Source: Agaribacillus aureus (GTDB taxonomy: Bacteria > Bacteroidota > Bacteroidia > Cytophagales > Cyclobacteriaceae). From it: a stretch of 64,000 nt of DNA. The stretch is taken from positions 124,001 through 188,000 of the forward strand of contig JAUJEB010000010.1 of assembly GCA_030442055.1 (NCBI GenBank), given 5' to 3'. The position numbers and the translations under genes were made by a program. Below, piece by piece: positions 7,883 to 16,611 of this stretch (its first letter is position 1; every line of letters begins with the position of its first letter). The notes under the pieces are model-generated. The model searched no databases, was not told the DNA's origin, and worked only from the letters and a program-made list of their open reading frames with translations.

Positions 7883-10800
7883 GCCAAGTGTTGATTTTAA
7901 AAAGTTTTGGTTTTTTGTTGTTAATGGCCGTCAGGATGTGTTTTTCTTCATTAATATTCAATGGAAGAAACTGTTTCACATCACCTTTTATAAAAAATCC
8001 CGATGCCTGGCTTCCCAGCGCTTCAAAATGCCCGCTGCCTTTATTGATTAATACATGCCCAAAGCTGGCATCTAATTTTGAGAATTGAGGCGTAAACCCC
8101 GAGTCGTTACCGCCGATGATTAAGTCAGCTTTTCCATCACCGTTAAGGTCCTTGCAGTATATGTCGCAGACACAGGAAAATTGTACCGCCGCCGGCAAGG
8201 GCACCATCGTAAAGTTGCCATCACCGTTGTTCATGGCTACACTGGATTTGAACCAATTACCCTCTTTTACCTGAGCGGTTTTAAGGACTTCCTCGGAAAA
8301 AAGAGCCTGTATGGGTCTGGTAGCATATTCGGTATGTTTAAGATTTTGCTTTTTGAGGCTTACAATTTGTTCGGTCAGCTCCTTTTTTGTCGCCGTTGGC
8401 ATGTCGTTGCCATCAATATTGCGGGTTACTATTTTTTCGATACCGCCGTTGTTGTCAAAATCACCTAGCCAAAGTTTGGCAGGTGTCTCGGGCGAACCGG
8501 TAAAGTAAAAGTTTTCCCCCCTGTTTCCTAAGACCAAATCTTCGTCACCATCGCCGTCCAGGTCACTGGATGTAACCGTATACCACCAGCCACTGTATTC
8601 CGAGAGATTAGATTTTTTTTCCTGAAACCGGCCATCAATTCTTTCAAAAATACGGGGACTCATCCATTCCCCGGCGATTACCAACTCCTTTTGGGCGTCA
8701 CCGGTCAGGTCGACCAATATGGCATCGGTTACCATACCAAGATTTTGCAGGGCCGGAAATAAAGTGTTACCAACATTTTGAAATTTGCCCTTACCATCGT
8801 TTTCATAAAGAAAGCTGGGAGGGGAGAGCCCATATTTATTGGGGATGCTCCTGCTGCCTACAAAGAGGTCTACGTCACCGTCCTCGTCCATATCGAACGG
8901 CAGGGCCACCGCTGTATTGTAACCATTTTTGGGAAGCCCGTCCTGGCTGAACGAAAAGTCTCCTTTGCCATTATTGATGTATAATCTGTCTTGCATCAGC
9001 TGGGAGCGTTCAGGCCATTGGTTCCCACCCGACCCGACAAACAGATCTAAATCGCCATCCTGGTCCACGTCGAAAAATTTGGCCGCTGTGTCCTCGTAGT
9101 AGGCATGTTTTACAAATGTTTCTTGTTTGGATAACATAAAGCCATCCACGGTTTGTATGTATAACTTACCTTCCTTTTTTGCGGCGTCTCCAATAAAAAT
9201 ATCTTCCAGGCCGTCTCCATTAACATCACCTACAGCCGCTTTAGGCCCTTCTCTGGACACCATTCTCATGATCAAACCCTCCTGATAAAAATCGACGAAG
9301 GCATTTTCCTGGTGAGACTCCAGGGCTATCGGAACCTCTTGTAGCACCTGCTGCGCTTCCTGCCGATGAGGCGGTTTGACTTTGATTAAGGTGTTTTTGA
9401 CTTGATTATAATCAACGACCACTGTAGTATCGGGTGGGGGAGTAAGCTGTGTATATTTTGTTTGGTCCGGCCAGATAATGACCAACGAATCAATGCTTCC
9501 GGATGTCCCCAAACCAAAAACCAGGTTATAGTCTACAGATGATTGGAATCCCCGTGAGGGGATCATCTGAAAACTCAATATTTGGTTGTTTTTATATAAA
9601 TAAATTTTGGTGCCAATGGCAAAGGTGTTTTGCGGTGGTCCTTTTAGTTGAACTTTCAAATAATGATTATCCAAAAGTGATTCGCTGTTATTTCGATATA
9701 CAAATACCTCCTGGTTAAGATTGTTGACAATCAGGTCAAGGTCACCGTCATTATCCAGGTCACCATAGGCCGCGCCATTGGAGAATGATTGGGTTTCAAA
9801 ACCGTGTTGTTCCCCTGCGTCACTGAAAGTCAGGTCACCGTTGTTGTAAAAAAACTTATTTAACTGGGGCTCGGAAGGCATTTTATCCAGGACTTTTTGC
9901 ATATCTTCTTTTTCGCCTGTCAGAGCCATTTTTTGCGCAATTTCATTGGCGAAAAAATCCATAAAATCCTGATCGGTAACATCCTGATAGACACCATTAC
10001 AAACATATATATCCCGGAAACCATCGTTATCGGCATCGAACATCAGTGCCCCCCAACTCCAATCGGAGGCGGAAGTGCCGCTATACCAGGATATTTCACT
10101 AAACGACCGGTTTTTATTATTATACTGCAGCGTATTATGCATGTATTGATGATAAAAATCCCGTTTGAGTTTGAGGTCATAAATGTTGTAATTTTCAAAA
10201 AGGGTCTTGGTTTTTAGCCGGTATTCGTCATCGGGCAACATTTCCGTTACAAAAATTTCGGGAAAACCATCGTTGTTCAGGTCAGCCATATCTGCGCCCA
10301 TTGAGGAAAGGCTGATATGTTCCATCCAATTCATGATATCTTCCTTAAAGGTGCCGTTTCCCTGGTTGATGTATAGATAGTCGCGCTCGAAAAAGTCATT
10401 GGACACGTACATATCCGGCAGGTGGTCACCGTTAATATCTCCAATGGTGATCCCTAATCCGAACCCGATCAGACTACCGTAGATTCCCGCCTCGCGGGTG
10501 ACATCTGTAAAGTGGCCGCCGTCATTTCTCAGCAATTTATCACCGCCCCCCTTAATAAAATCTTTTACTGGCCAATCCTGGGCATACAATTCCCTTTTGT
10601 CACTATAGTTTAGGGTATTGACCGGAATAAAACTGTTATTAAGTATGTAAGCGTCTAAATCACCATCCAGGTCATAATCGAAGAAAGCGGCATGAGTGGT
10701 GTAGCCATTTTCATTCAAGTTGTAATCTTTTGCTTTTTCGGTGAAAGTCAGGTCGCCATTGTTGATAAATAATTCATTTTCCTGATCATCTTTTTGGACA

Positions 10801-11201
10801 TATCCGGCATTGCAAACGTAGATATCCAGCAGGCCGTCATTATTAATATCGACCATTACGACGCCGGTACTCCAACCTTTTTTCCCCGTGACACCGGCGG
10901 ATGCGGTGATATCTTCAAAATTGAAGTCTCCTTTGTTTAGAAAAAGTTTGTTGTCTCCCAGATTGCTGGTGAGATATACATCGCTAAGTCCGTCATTGTT
11001 AATGTCCCCGATGGCAACCCCTCCGCCGTTGTAGAAGTTGCGATAACTAAAAATATTAAAGTCTTCTGTGTTTTCAACTTTGTTAAAAAACGCAATGCCG
11101 CAATTTTCCGGAGGAATTCGTTCAAACAACTTTTGAGTTTGTTTAGTGGAACACCCCGAGGCCATTAAAGCAAATAGCAAAACATATTTTATTCTCTTCA
11201 C
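7857..11201 (-). CDS. FG-GAP/VCBS repeat and ASPIC/UnbV lipoprotein (A)
   Basis: A 1114-residue paralogue of the next gene downstream, with a lipobox ASGC (Cys17). Visible blade loops include DINNDGLSDVYL, DINGDHLPDMYV, DADNDGFRDIYV, DLDNDGDLDLIV, DVNGDGLEDIFI and DLDGDGDEDLVL. The ASPIC/UnbV-like middle segment runs from about residue 530 (IGTKIYLYKNN) to 590 (SIDSLVIIWPDQ), followed by a second propeller beginning MVSREGPKAAVGDVNGDG. It follows susD after a 183-bp gap that contains two strong hairpins, and its stop overlaps the next start by 26 bp. Expected location is the outer-membrane surface, where it may bind the glycan handled by the SusCD pair (inference). Confidence 0.88.
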   Translation of the reverse strand: MKRIKYVLLFALMASGCSTKQTQKLFERIPPENCGIAFFNKVENTEDFNIFSYRNFYNGGGVAIGDINNDGLSDVYLTSNLGDNKLFLNKGDFNFEDITASAGVTGKKGWSTGVVMVDINNDGLLDIYVCNAGYVQKDDQENELFINNGDLTFTEKAKDYNLNENGYTTHAAFFDYDLDGDLDAYILNNSFIPVNTLNYSDKRELYAQDWPVKDFIKGGGDKLLRNDGGHFTDVTREAGIYGSLIGFGLGITIGDINGDHLPDMYVSNDFFERDYLYINQGNGTFKEDIMNWMEHISLSSMGADMADLNNDGFPEIFVTEMLPDDEYRLKTKTLFENYNIYDLKLKRDFYHQYMHNTLQYNNKNRSFSEISWYSGTSASDWSWGALMFDADNDGFRDIYVCNGVYQDVTDQDFMDFFANEIAQKMALTGEKEDMQKVLDKMPSEPQLNKFFYNNGDLTFSDAGEQHGFETQSFSNGAAYGDLDNDGDLDLIVNNLNQEVFVYRNNSESLLDNHYLKVQLKGPPQNTFAIGTKIYLYKNNQILSFQMIPSRGFQSSVDYNLVFGLGTSGSIDSLVIIWPDQTKYTQLTPPPDTTVVVDYNQVKNTLIKVKPPHRQEAQQVLQEVPIALESHQENAFVDFYQEGLIMRMVSREGPKAAVGDVNGDGLEDIFIGDAAKKEGKLYIQTVDGFMLSKQETFVKHAYYEDTAAKFFDVDQDGDLDLFVGSGGNQWPERSQLMQDRLYINNGKGDFSFSQDGLPKNGYNTAVALPFDMDEDGDVDLFVGSRSIPNKYGLSPPSFLYENDGKGKFQNVGNTLFPALQNLGMVTDAILVDLTGDAQKELVIAGEWMSPRIFERIDGRFQEKKSNLSEYSGWWYTVTSSDLDGDGDEDLVLGNRGENFYFTGSPETPAKLWLGDFDNNGGIEKIVTRNIDGNDMPTATKKELTEQIVSLKKQNLKHTEYATRPIQALFSEEVLKTAQVKEGNWFKSSVAMNNGDGNFTMVPLPAAVQFSCVCDIYCKDLNGDGKADLIIGGNDSGFTPQFSKLDASFGHVLINKGSGHFEALGSQASGFFIKGDVKQFLPLNINEEKHILTAINNKKPKLFKINTWHENKNNLP

Positions 11202-11264
11202 CTTGGGATAAGTCTGGGTTAGTTATTAAAAAATGACATTAAATTTTAAGCGTTGGTTTAAACA

Positions 11265-11336
11265 ATTTACCACAAAGACCCATGGTCTTTGTGGTAAATA
11301 TCCAACCGGTATTCGATAGGGTATCGTACCGGTTGG
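11265..11336 (-). terminator. Double hairpin between susD and the VCBS-A gene
   Basis: Two consecutive inverted repeats lie in the susD-VCBS gap. One is a perfect 16-bp stem (11265-11280 with 11284-11299, loop CAT). The other pairs CCAACCGGTA (302-311 of the 11-kb block) with TACCGGTTGG (327-336) and contains an inner CGATA/TATCG stem. No long T-tract follows on the transcribed minus strand, so these look more like a partial terminator, an RNA-processing or stabilising element than a complete rho-independent terminator. Confidence 0.6.
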
Positions 11337-11384
11337 GTGATAAACAGGTAACGTGTTAAAATATATTAAAGCAAGAATGAACCA

Positions 11385-12929
11385 TTAATAGTTTGGATTT
11401 TGACTCAAATTAGGGTTTACCGCCAACGCTGTACTGGGAATAGGAAAGAATAACCTTTCCGTTCCCGAAACCGGTTTTTGGGTATAAGCATCAAGATACT
11501 TTCCAAACCGTATCAGATCCTGGCGTCTGTGTCCTTCCCAGTAGAGCTCAAAGCCCCTTTCATCCAGTATACCGTCAAGATCAATAGTAGTTAAATCGGC
11601 AACCCCTCTTTTTTCCCTGATTTGATTGACAAGGGCAACAGCTTCTGCTGTACTTCCTCCGTTTCGCAAAATCGCTTCGGCCTTCATCAACAATACGTCA
11701 GAATAGCGGTAAAAAACCAGGTCATTATCAACGTTATCACCATTGTCATAATCCGGTGGGTATTTAATTACCCTGACACCGGTAACCTCAAAATTACTTT
11801 CGGTTTCGATTAATTTGATGTCCTTGGTGAAAACCAGTGGGTTACCCGGCCTGTCAGTAAGTGCCGTCCCGTTTTCATCAAACTGTTGTCCTTCCAGGAA
11901 TCCTACTTTAAGCCCTGACCGGTCTGTTACGCCGTCATAATCTGCGCTTTTACGCACATCGGCGTCGTCAAACTTGTCATAAAAATCCGCGATGGTCGCA
12001 AATCCGTTCCAGCCACTGGGGTTATTATTGTAGTGTAAGGTACAAAACCACCTGGACCGAACGTTATTGCCTGTTCCTCGTGATCGTCCCGGTATATTTT
12101 CATAAGTAAATATATTCTCGGTGGATATAGTACCATTGCTCGGTGCAAAATTATCGTAAAAATTGTCTGCTACTTCGTAGCCGTTAGCGGCAATTTGGTC
12201 TGCCAATGAAATTACCTGTGCTAAGTCACTGGCTTCAAACGTAGGGCTTGAACGGCTGGTGAAAGCTCCCTTGTTTAAATAGGCCTTCATCAGCAAGACT
12301 CTGGCGGCATCCTTATTCGCGGCAGTGACCGGCGCATCCGGCAGATCATTCATGATTGCTTCCGTTTCACTTATAACAAAATCGACGGCTTCTATCCCTG
12401 TAAGCACCTGAGGTGGTAACAATAAATTTTCACCGGGCTCCCTTACCGGTACCTGCCCCCAGCCATCGGCAACGGCAAAAACGGCAAATGCTCTTAGAAA
12501 GCGAGCTTCTGCCGCCTGCGCGGCGGTAGGTTGGAAACTCAATACATTCGTTGCGCTAAACACAACTTGCAGGAGTTCGTTAAATGTATCGCCCAGGAAG
12601 GCATGGTCAGCATTCCAGGTATGATCATGCAAAACTCTCCAAACACCGTTGTCGTCCCAGTCACCTGCCCTGGTAGGACCGATGGTTTCGTCGGTAGTGT
12701 GCTGGCTTGCCGCCCACCATCTTGACTGGTCTATAAAGGGAGAATGCATCGCATTGTAGGTGCCTTGGATCAAGGCATCCACTTCCGTTATTTCAAGGGC
12801 TTGCGAAAGATCCAGATCTTCCTGCAGGTCTTCGTCCAGGTCACACGAGAATAGTGAAAGGAACATGGCCGCGCCCAGAAAATATATAAATTTGTTAGTT
12901 ATTTTCATGTGTTTATAATTGATTTTCAT
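11385..12929 (-). CDS. SusD/RagB family glycan-binding lipoprotein
   Basis: A 514-residue SusD-family protein with a lipoprotein signal (lipobox LFSC, followed by DLDEDL). The N-terminal TPR-like part contains ALIQGTYNAMHSPF and ARFLRAFAVFAVADGWGQVPVRE, and the C-terminal RagB/SusD domain ends with RGFELYWEGHRRQDLIRFGKY and the typical PIPSTALAVNPNLSQNPNY tail. SusD proteins cap the TonB-dependent SusC channel and deliver ligand to it at the cell surface. It lies 110 bp downstream of susC on the same strand. The second Met (MKITNK, at 12908) is an equally plausible start and would give a signal peptide of ordinary length. Confidence 0.93.
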   Translation of the reverse strand: MKINYKHMKITNKFIYFLGAAMFLSLFSCDLDEDLQEDLDLSQALEITEVDALIQGTYNAMHSPFIDQSRWWAASQHTTDETIGPTRAGDWDDNGVWRVLHDHTWNADHAFLGDTFNELLQVVFSATNVLSFQPTAAQAAEARFLRAFAVFAVADGWGQVPVREPGENLLLPPQVLTGIEAVDFVISETEAIMNDLPDAPVTAANKDAARVLLMKAYLNKGAFTSRSSPTFEASDLAQVISLADQIAANGYEVADNFYDNFAPSNGTISTENIFTYENIPGRSRGTGNNVRSRWFCTLHYNNNPSGWNGFATIADFYDKFDDADVRKSADYDGVTDRSGLKVGFLEGQQFDENGTALTDRPGNPLVFTKDIKLIETESNFEVTGVRVIKYPPDYDNGDNVDNDLVFYRYSDVLLMKAEAILRNGGSTAEAVALVNQIREKRGVADLTTIDLDGILDERGFELYWEGHRRQDLIRFGKYLDAYTQKPVSGTERLFFPIPSTALAVNPNLSQNPNY

Positions 12930-13039
12930 TGGTCACATGGAACCGCGCATATTATAATCATTCCCTTGTGTGTCGATTAAGTTATGCTTGGTTTCATGAG
13001 TAATATTTTTTTTACTAATAGCTATTAAAACGGCAACCA

Positions 13040-16000
13040 TTAAAATGAAAAATTCAACCCAAGTATGAAAGTTCTTGGCGTAGGGTATGGCGTATACTCA
13101 ATACCAAAGGAAGGAACACCATCCCTTGATTTATCTGTGTTTACTTCGGGGTCAAACCCGGAGAAATCGGTTAACACAAACAAATTCTGACCTGTCAGCG
13201 AAATCCTGACATTTCTTATCCCCGAGATAACATCATCAAGGCTATAACTAATGGAAAAGTTAGTCATTTTAAGGTAATCACCGTCTTCAAGGTATCGCGA
13301 GGACGCCTTAATAGAGTTGGCCTGATCCTCTCTGATGGGACCGCCAATCAAATCAGCGCCGATATTGCGGGAGCCAAGGTTGCCAATGGGTATGACGGTG
13401 TTTAAGGTATTGTTATAGATTTGGTGGCCAAAAGCACCATTGAAATTCATCACGAAGCTGAAGTTTTTGTAAGACAGATTCGTGTTTAGTCCTAAAAGCA
13501 CATCGGGATTCGGGTCTCCCAGGTAGAAGAAGGAGTTACCGTCATCGGTAAGGTTATCAAATCCGGTCTCATTAAATCCAAGCCATTCCCGCAGGTAAAA
13601 TGAATTTAGTGGCTGATCGCTTTCAAGCCGTTGAATGGTAGTATTTGAAATCCCTTGTCCGTGAAGCTCACCAGTAAGTACGGCCGGACCATTGTAATCC
13701 TGTAATTCATTGCTTAAGAATGAGGTATTGACACCTACTTCCAGGCTAAGCTCTTCCTTTGAAATAATCAATCCGTTCAAGGCCAGCTCAACACCCTTAT
13801 TGATTACCTGACCATCTAAATTGGTCCAGAATCTACCAGCCGGAGCGGGTTGGATGGTGGAGAAATTAAATAACAGATCTTTGGTCGTTTTATGGAAATA
13901 ATCGATGCTACCGGTTAGTTTTGCACCAAATACGGCAAAGTCAACGCCTGCATTAATGGTGGTGGAGGTTTCCCATTGTAAATCGGGGTTCGCCACGTTT
14001 TCAAGACCGGTAAAAGTACCGTCAGATCCTAACTGAAATCTCTCCTGGGCAGCGCCGGCTGGAAATTCCTGATTTCCGGTCTGTCCCCAGCCCAATCTTA
14101 ACTTCAAATTGTCAAATGAACCTGCTGACAAGAATTCTTCGTTGGTTAGGTTCCAGGCAACTGCAAATGATGGGAAAACACCATATCTGTTATTTTCTCC
14201 GAATTTACTGGATCCGTCGGCCCTTACAGTGGCAGTTAATAAATACTTACTGTTAATATTGACATTAGCCCTCCCAAAAAACGACTGCAACTTTGAAGAT
14301 GGATCTGTCTGAGACCTGCCGTCAGTGTGCGTGAAAATGGTGCGGCTTTCCTGTGAAGAGTTTTGAAGAATGTCCAGGTAAGAGAGTTCATCTGTCAGAA
14401 AATCTTTTCCTGAAAAAGAAAGCCGCTTATTGTCGAATTGCTGGAATTCATAACCAACTACCGCGTTCAGACTTACCCCGGAGCTTATTTCAGTATTGTA
14501 ACTCAAGGTTTGGGTGTATTGCTGGGTATTTAATTCATTCGTTCCATAGCTGGCCCAGCCTCTTCCTTCCACACCCTGTACATTGATGAAATCACGAATT
14601 TGCGTTTCTCTGACACCGGTGCTTCGGTTGAGGCTCACCAGCAATTTATAAACCAGATTATCTGTGATCTTAAACGAAGGCGAAACACTCGCCAATACGG
14701 TGGTGACCCTGGCTTCATCGTCATAAGCCGCCAAATAAGCCAAGGGGTTAATAGTTGTGGAGCCCAGCTCAATGTCAAACTGCCCGTTTGCGAGGCGTAA
14801 CGGCCTGGTGGGGTTCCACTGTAGCGCCTGACCTAATACATCACCGGTAAAACCGGCATTGTTTGTTACCGGAGCGATATTTTCATCTGTATGTGCCACA
14901 AAGACATTAAAATCAACGGAGAACCGGTCATTGTCGAAGAAGTCATAAGACCCGTTCAGACTGGCGGTATATTTTTTAATGCCGCTGTCCTCGATGATCC
15001 CATCCTGGTTCAGATAGGAGCTTGATACCCGGTAGCTGCCCTTGTCACCGCCTCCGCTTACTGAAATGTTATAATTTTGTGTAGTAGCCGTTCTGAAGAC
15101 AGCATCCATAGCATCTTCATTGCCACCAAAATCACCTACAGTCAGCCCGTAATCATCCAAAGCTGACCGGTAGCCGTTGCCGTCCAGAATATCTATTTCC
15201 CTTAAAATACTACTGACGCCAAAGGAGGCGCCAAAGTCAATTTTTGGATCGCCGGAAGCACCTTTTTTAGTGGTGATAATAATCACGCCGTTGGCCCCTC
15301 TTGAACCATAGATAGCTGTTGCTGAAGCATCTTTTAGCACCTCCATAGACGCGATGTCATTGGGATTCAGGAAATTAAGTGGGTTGGAATCGCCGGAGTC
15401 ACCTTGCCCGCTACCGGATCCTCCGATTTCCCCGGGAGAGGGTTTGGCAGATCTTCCATCCAATGGAATGCCGTCAACCACATAGAGTGGCTGGTTACCT
15501 GTTCTTACCGAAGAATTTCCTCTTATCCTTACCGTCGAACTACCTCCAGGTGTTCCGTCGTTATTAAAAATTTGCACTCCGGCCGCTTTCCCCTGCAATA
15601 GCTGATCAGGTGACGTAAAAACGCCTTTGTTAAAATCCTCTTCCCTCACCGAAGTTACCGCCCCGGTTAAATCACTCTTTTTTACACTTCCATATCCAAT
15701 AACAACAACCTCGGTCAATTGCTGAACATCGGCCGCCAGCTCTATGCTTAAAGATGTCTGACCATTTACAGACACTTCCTGTGCCAAAAAACCAATAGAG
15801 GTAAACACCAATATTGCATCAGATGGAACGCTGATGGAATAGTTACCTTCAATATCAGTTACAGTACCATTGTTGGTACCTTTATGTAAAATGTTGACCC
15901 CAGGAATAGCTGACCCGTCCTCCGAGGACGTTACCTGACCGGCAACCGTAATTTCCTGTGCATTTACCTGAAAAGTCCAGGCAATAAAGAGCCACAGGAA

Positions 16001-16042
16001 AAACAATTTTTTCCAAAATAGATAAACTTGATTCATATGCAT
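13040..16042 (-). CDS. SusC/RagA family TonB-dependent outer-membrane transporter
   Basis: A 1000-residue SusC-type TonB-dependent transporter. In order: signal peptide ending VNAQ near residue 29, a CarboxypepD-reg-like domain (VAGQVTSSEDGSAIPGVNIL), the region TEVVVIGYGSVKKSDLTGAV before the plug, a plug with PLYVVDGIPLDG and ATAIYGSRGANGVIIITTKKG, and a beta-barrel ending in an aromatic residue (FILGLNFSF). It lacks the N-terminal STN domain that the other SusC in this window has, so it is probably not itself a sigma/anti-sigma signal transducer. It heads the operon susC-susD-VCBS-VCBS-haloperoxidase and is divergent from a GH31 gene, with LacI-like operators between. Confidence 0.94.
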   Translation of the reverse strand: MHMNQVYLFWKKLFFLWLFIAWTFQVNAQEITVAGQVTSSEDGSAIPGVNILHKGTNNGTVTDIEGNYSISVPSDAILVFTSIGFLAQEVSVNGQTSLSIELAADVQQLTEVVVIGYGSVKKSDLTGAVTSVREEDFNKGVFTSPDQLLQGKAAGVQIFNNDGTPGGSSTVRIRGNSSVRTGNQPLYVVDGIPLDGRSAKPSPGEIGGSGSGQGDSGDSNPLNFLNPNDIASMEVLKDASATAIYGSRGANGVIIITTKKGASGDPKIDFGASFGVSSILREIDILDGNGYRSALDDYGLTVGDFGGNEDAMDAVFRTATTQNYNISVSGGGDKGSYRVSSSYLNQDGIIEDSGIKKYTASLNGSYDFFDNDRFSVDFNVFVAHTDENIAPVTNNAGFTGDVLGQALQWNPTRPLRLANGQFDIELGSTTINPLAYLAAYDDEARVTTVLASVSPSFKITDNLVYKLLVSLNRSTGVRETQIRDFINVQGVEGRGWASYGTNELNTQQYTQTLSYNTEISSGVSLNAVVGYEFQQFDNKRLSFSGKDFLTDELSYLDILQNSSQESRTIFTHTDGRSQTDPSSKLQSFFGRANVNINSKYLLTATVRADGSSKFGENNRYGVFPSFAVAWNLTNEEFLSAGSFDNLKLRLGWGQTGNQEFPAGAAQERFQLGSDGTFTGLENVANPDLQWETSTTINAGVDFAVFGAKLTGSIDYFHKTTKDLLFNFSTIQPAPAGRFWTNLDGQVINKGVELALNGLIISKEELSLEVGVNTSFLSNELQDYNGPAVLTGELHGQGISNTTIQRLESDQPLNSFYLREWLGFNETGFDNLTDDGNSFFYLGDPNPDVLLGLNTNLSYKNFSFVMNFNGAFGHQIYNNTLNTVIPIGNLGSRNIGADLIGGPIREDQANSIKASSRYLEDGDYLKMTNFSISYSLDDVISGIRNVRISLTGQNLFVLTDFSGFDPEVNTDKSRDGVPSFGIEYTPYPTPRTFILGLNFSF

Positions 16043-16292
16043 TAGAGTTTAGTTTAAAAAGAATTAAATATGACTTTTCCTTTTTTCTATAGTTTTTGAT
16101 TTAGTGTGATAAATAGTATATAATTTAATGTCAACTATGTTCGATATAATTGAATAGATTTTAACAATTAAGTGGTTGATCTCTGGTTTTTTGAAATTTT
16201 AAGTTAGCTCTTAAATCAATATTAAGAATAAAAACCCGAATTTCCATGAAATTTAGGCCGATTATGCGATGAAAATTAACGAAATCGGAACC

Positions 16293-16304
16293 GCAAACGT
16301 TTGC
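16293..16304. promoter_or_regulatory. LacI-type operator palindrome GCAAACGTTTGC
   Basis: A perfect 12-bp palindrome with a central CG, the classical architecture of LacI/GalR-family operators. Related sites stand before the SSS symporter (2870) and the second GH31 gene (33267). It is about 250 bp upstream of susC and 308 bp upstream of the GH31 start. The LacI-family gene at 32145 is the obvious candidate binder, by inference. Confidence 0.6.
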
Positions 16305-16502
16305 AATAAAAAATTTCTAAAATTTATTTTTTTGATAGCGGAAAAAAATCTGAAAATGATAATTTCAAAGCGCTCCCATATCAGAAATTAATAACCGTAA
16401 ATTGTACTTTTTAAATATGAGAATCTAAAAAGATTCGAACACAACGTAGCGTAGAGAGGATGTTGGACAAAATATTGTCTTCAAAAACAAAAAAAATAGT
16501 TA

Positions 16503-16516
16503 TGCAAACCTTTGCA
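16503..16516. promoter_or_regulatory. Near-palindromic operator-like site TGCAAACCTTTGCA
   Basis: TGCAAA and TTTGCA arms flank a CC centre, resembling the perfect site 210 bp upstream but lacking the central CG. It lies about 48 bp upstream of the TATCTTTG promoter box of the GH31 gene, so a bound regulator could act on that promoter. Confidence 0.4.
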
Positions 16517-16563
16517 GAAGGACTAAGCCGCTCTGATTTGCTTTTTCAATTGATCAATAGTTG

Positions 16564-16571
16564 TATCTTTG
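16564..16571 (+). promoter_or_regulatory. Bacteroidota -7 promoter element for the GH31 gene
   Basis: TATCTTTG fits the Bacteroidota -7 consensus TAnnTTTG and lies 40 bp upstream of the ATG. A TTTG occurs at 16537-16540, with a 23-bp spacer that is longer than the usual 19-20, so the -33 element is uncertain. Confidence 0.45.
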
Positions 16572-16611
16572 CGACTTACAATAAATCAATGCTAAAATTC
16601 ATTTAAAAACC

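Larger units (their letters stand above)
16043..16611. promoter_or_regulatory. Divergent control region between susC and GH31 genes
   Basis: A 569-bp AT-rich gap between two divergent starts. It holds a perfect GCAAACGTTTGC palindrome (16293), a CAAAGCGCTC element (16366), a near-palindrome TGCAAACCTTTGCA (16503) and a TATCTTTG promoter box (16564). No convincing short gene was found in it. Confidence 0.6.
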
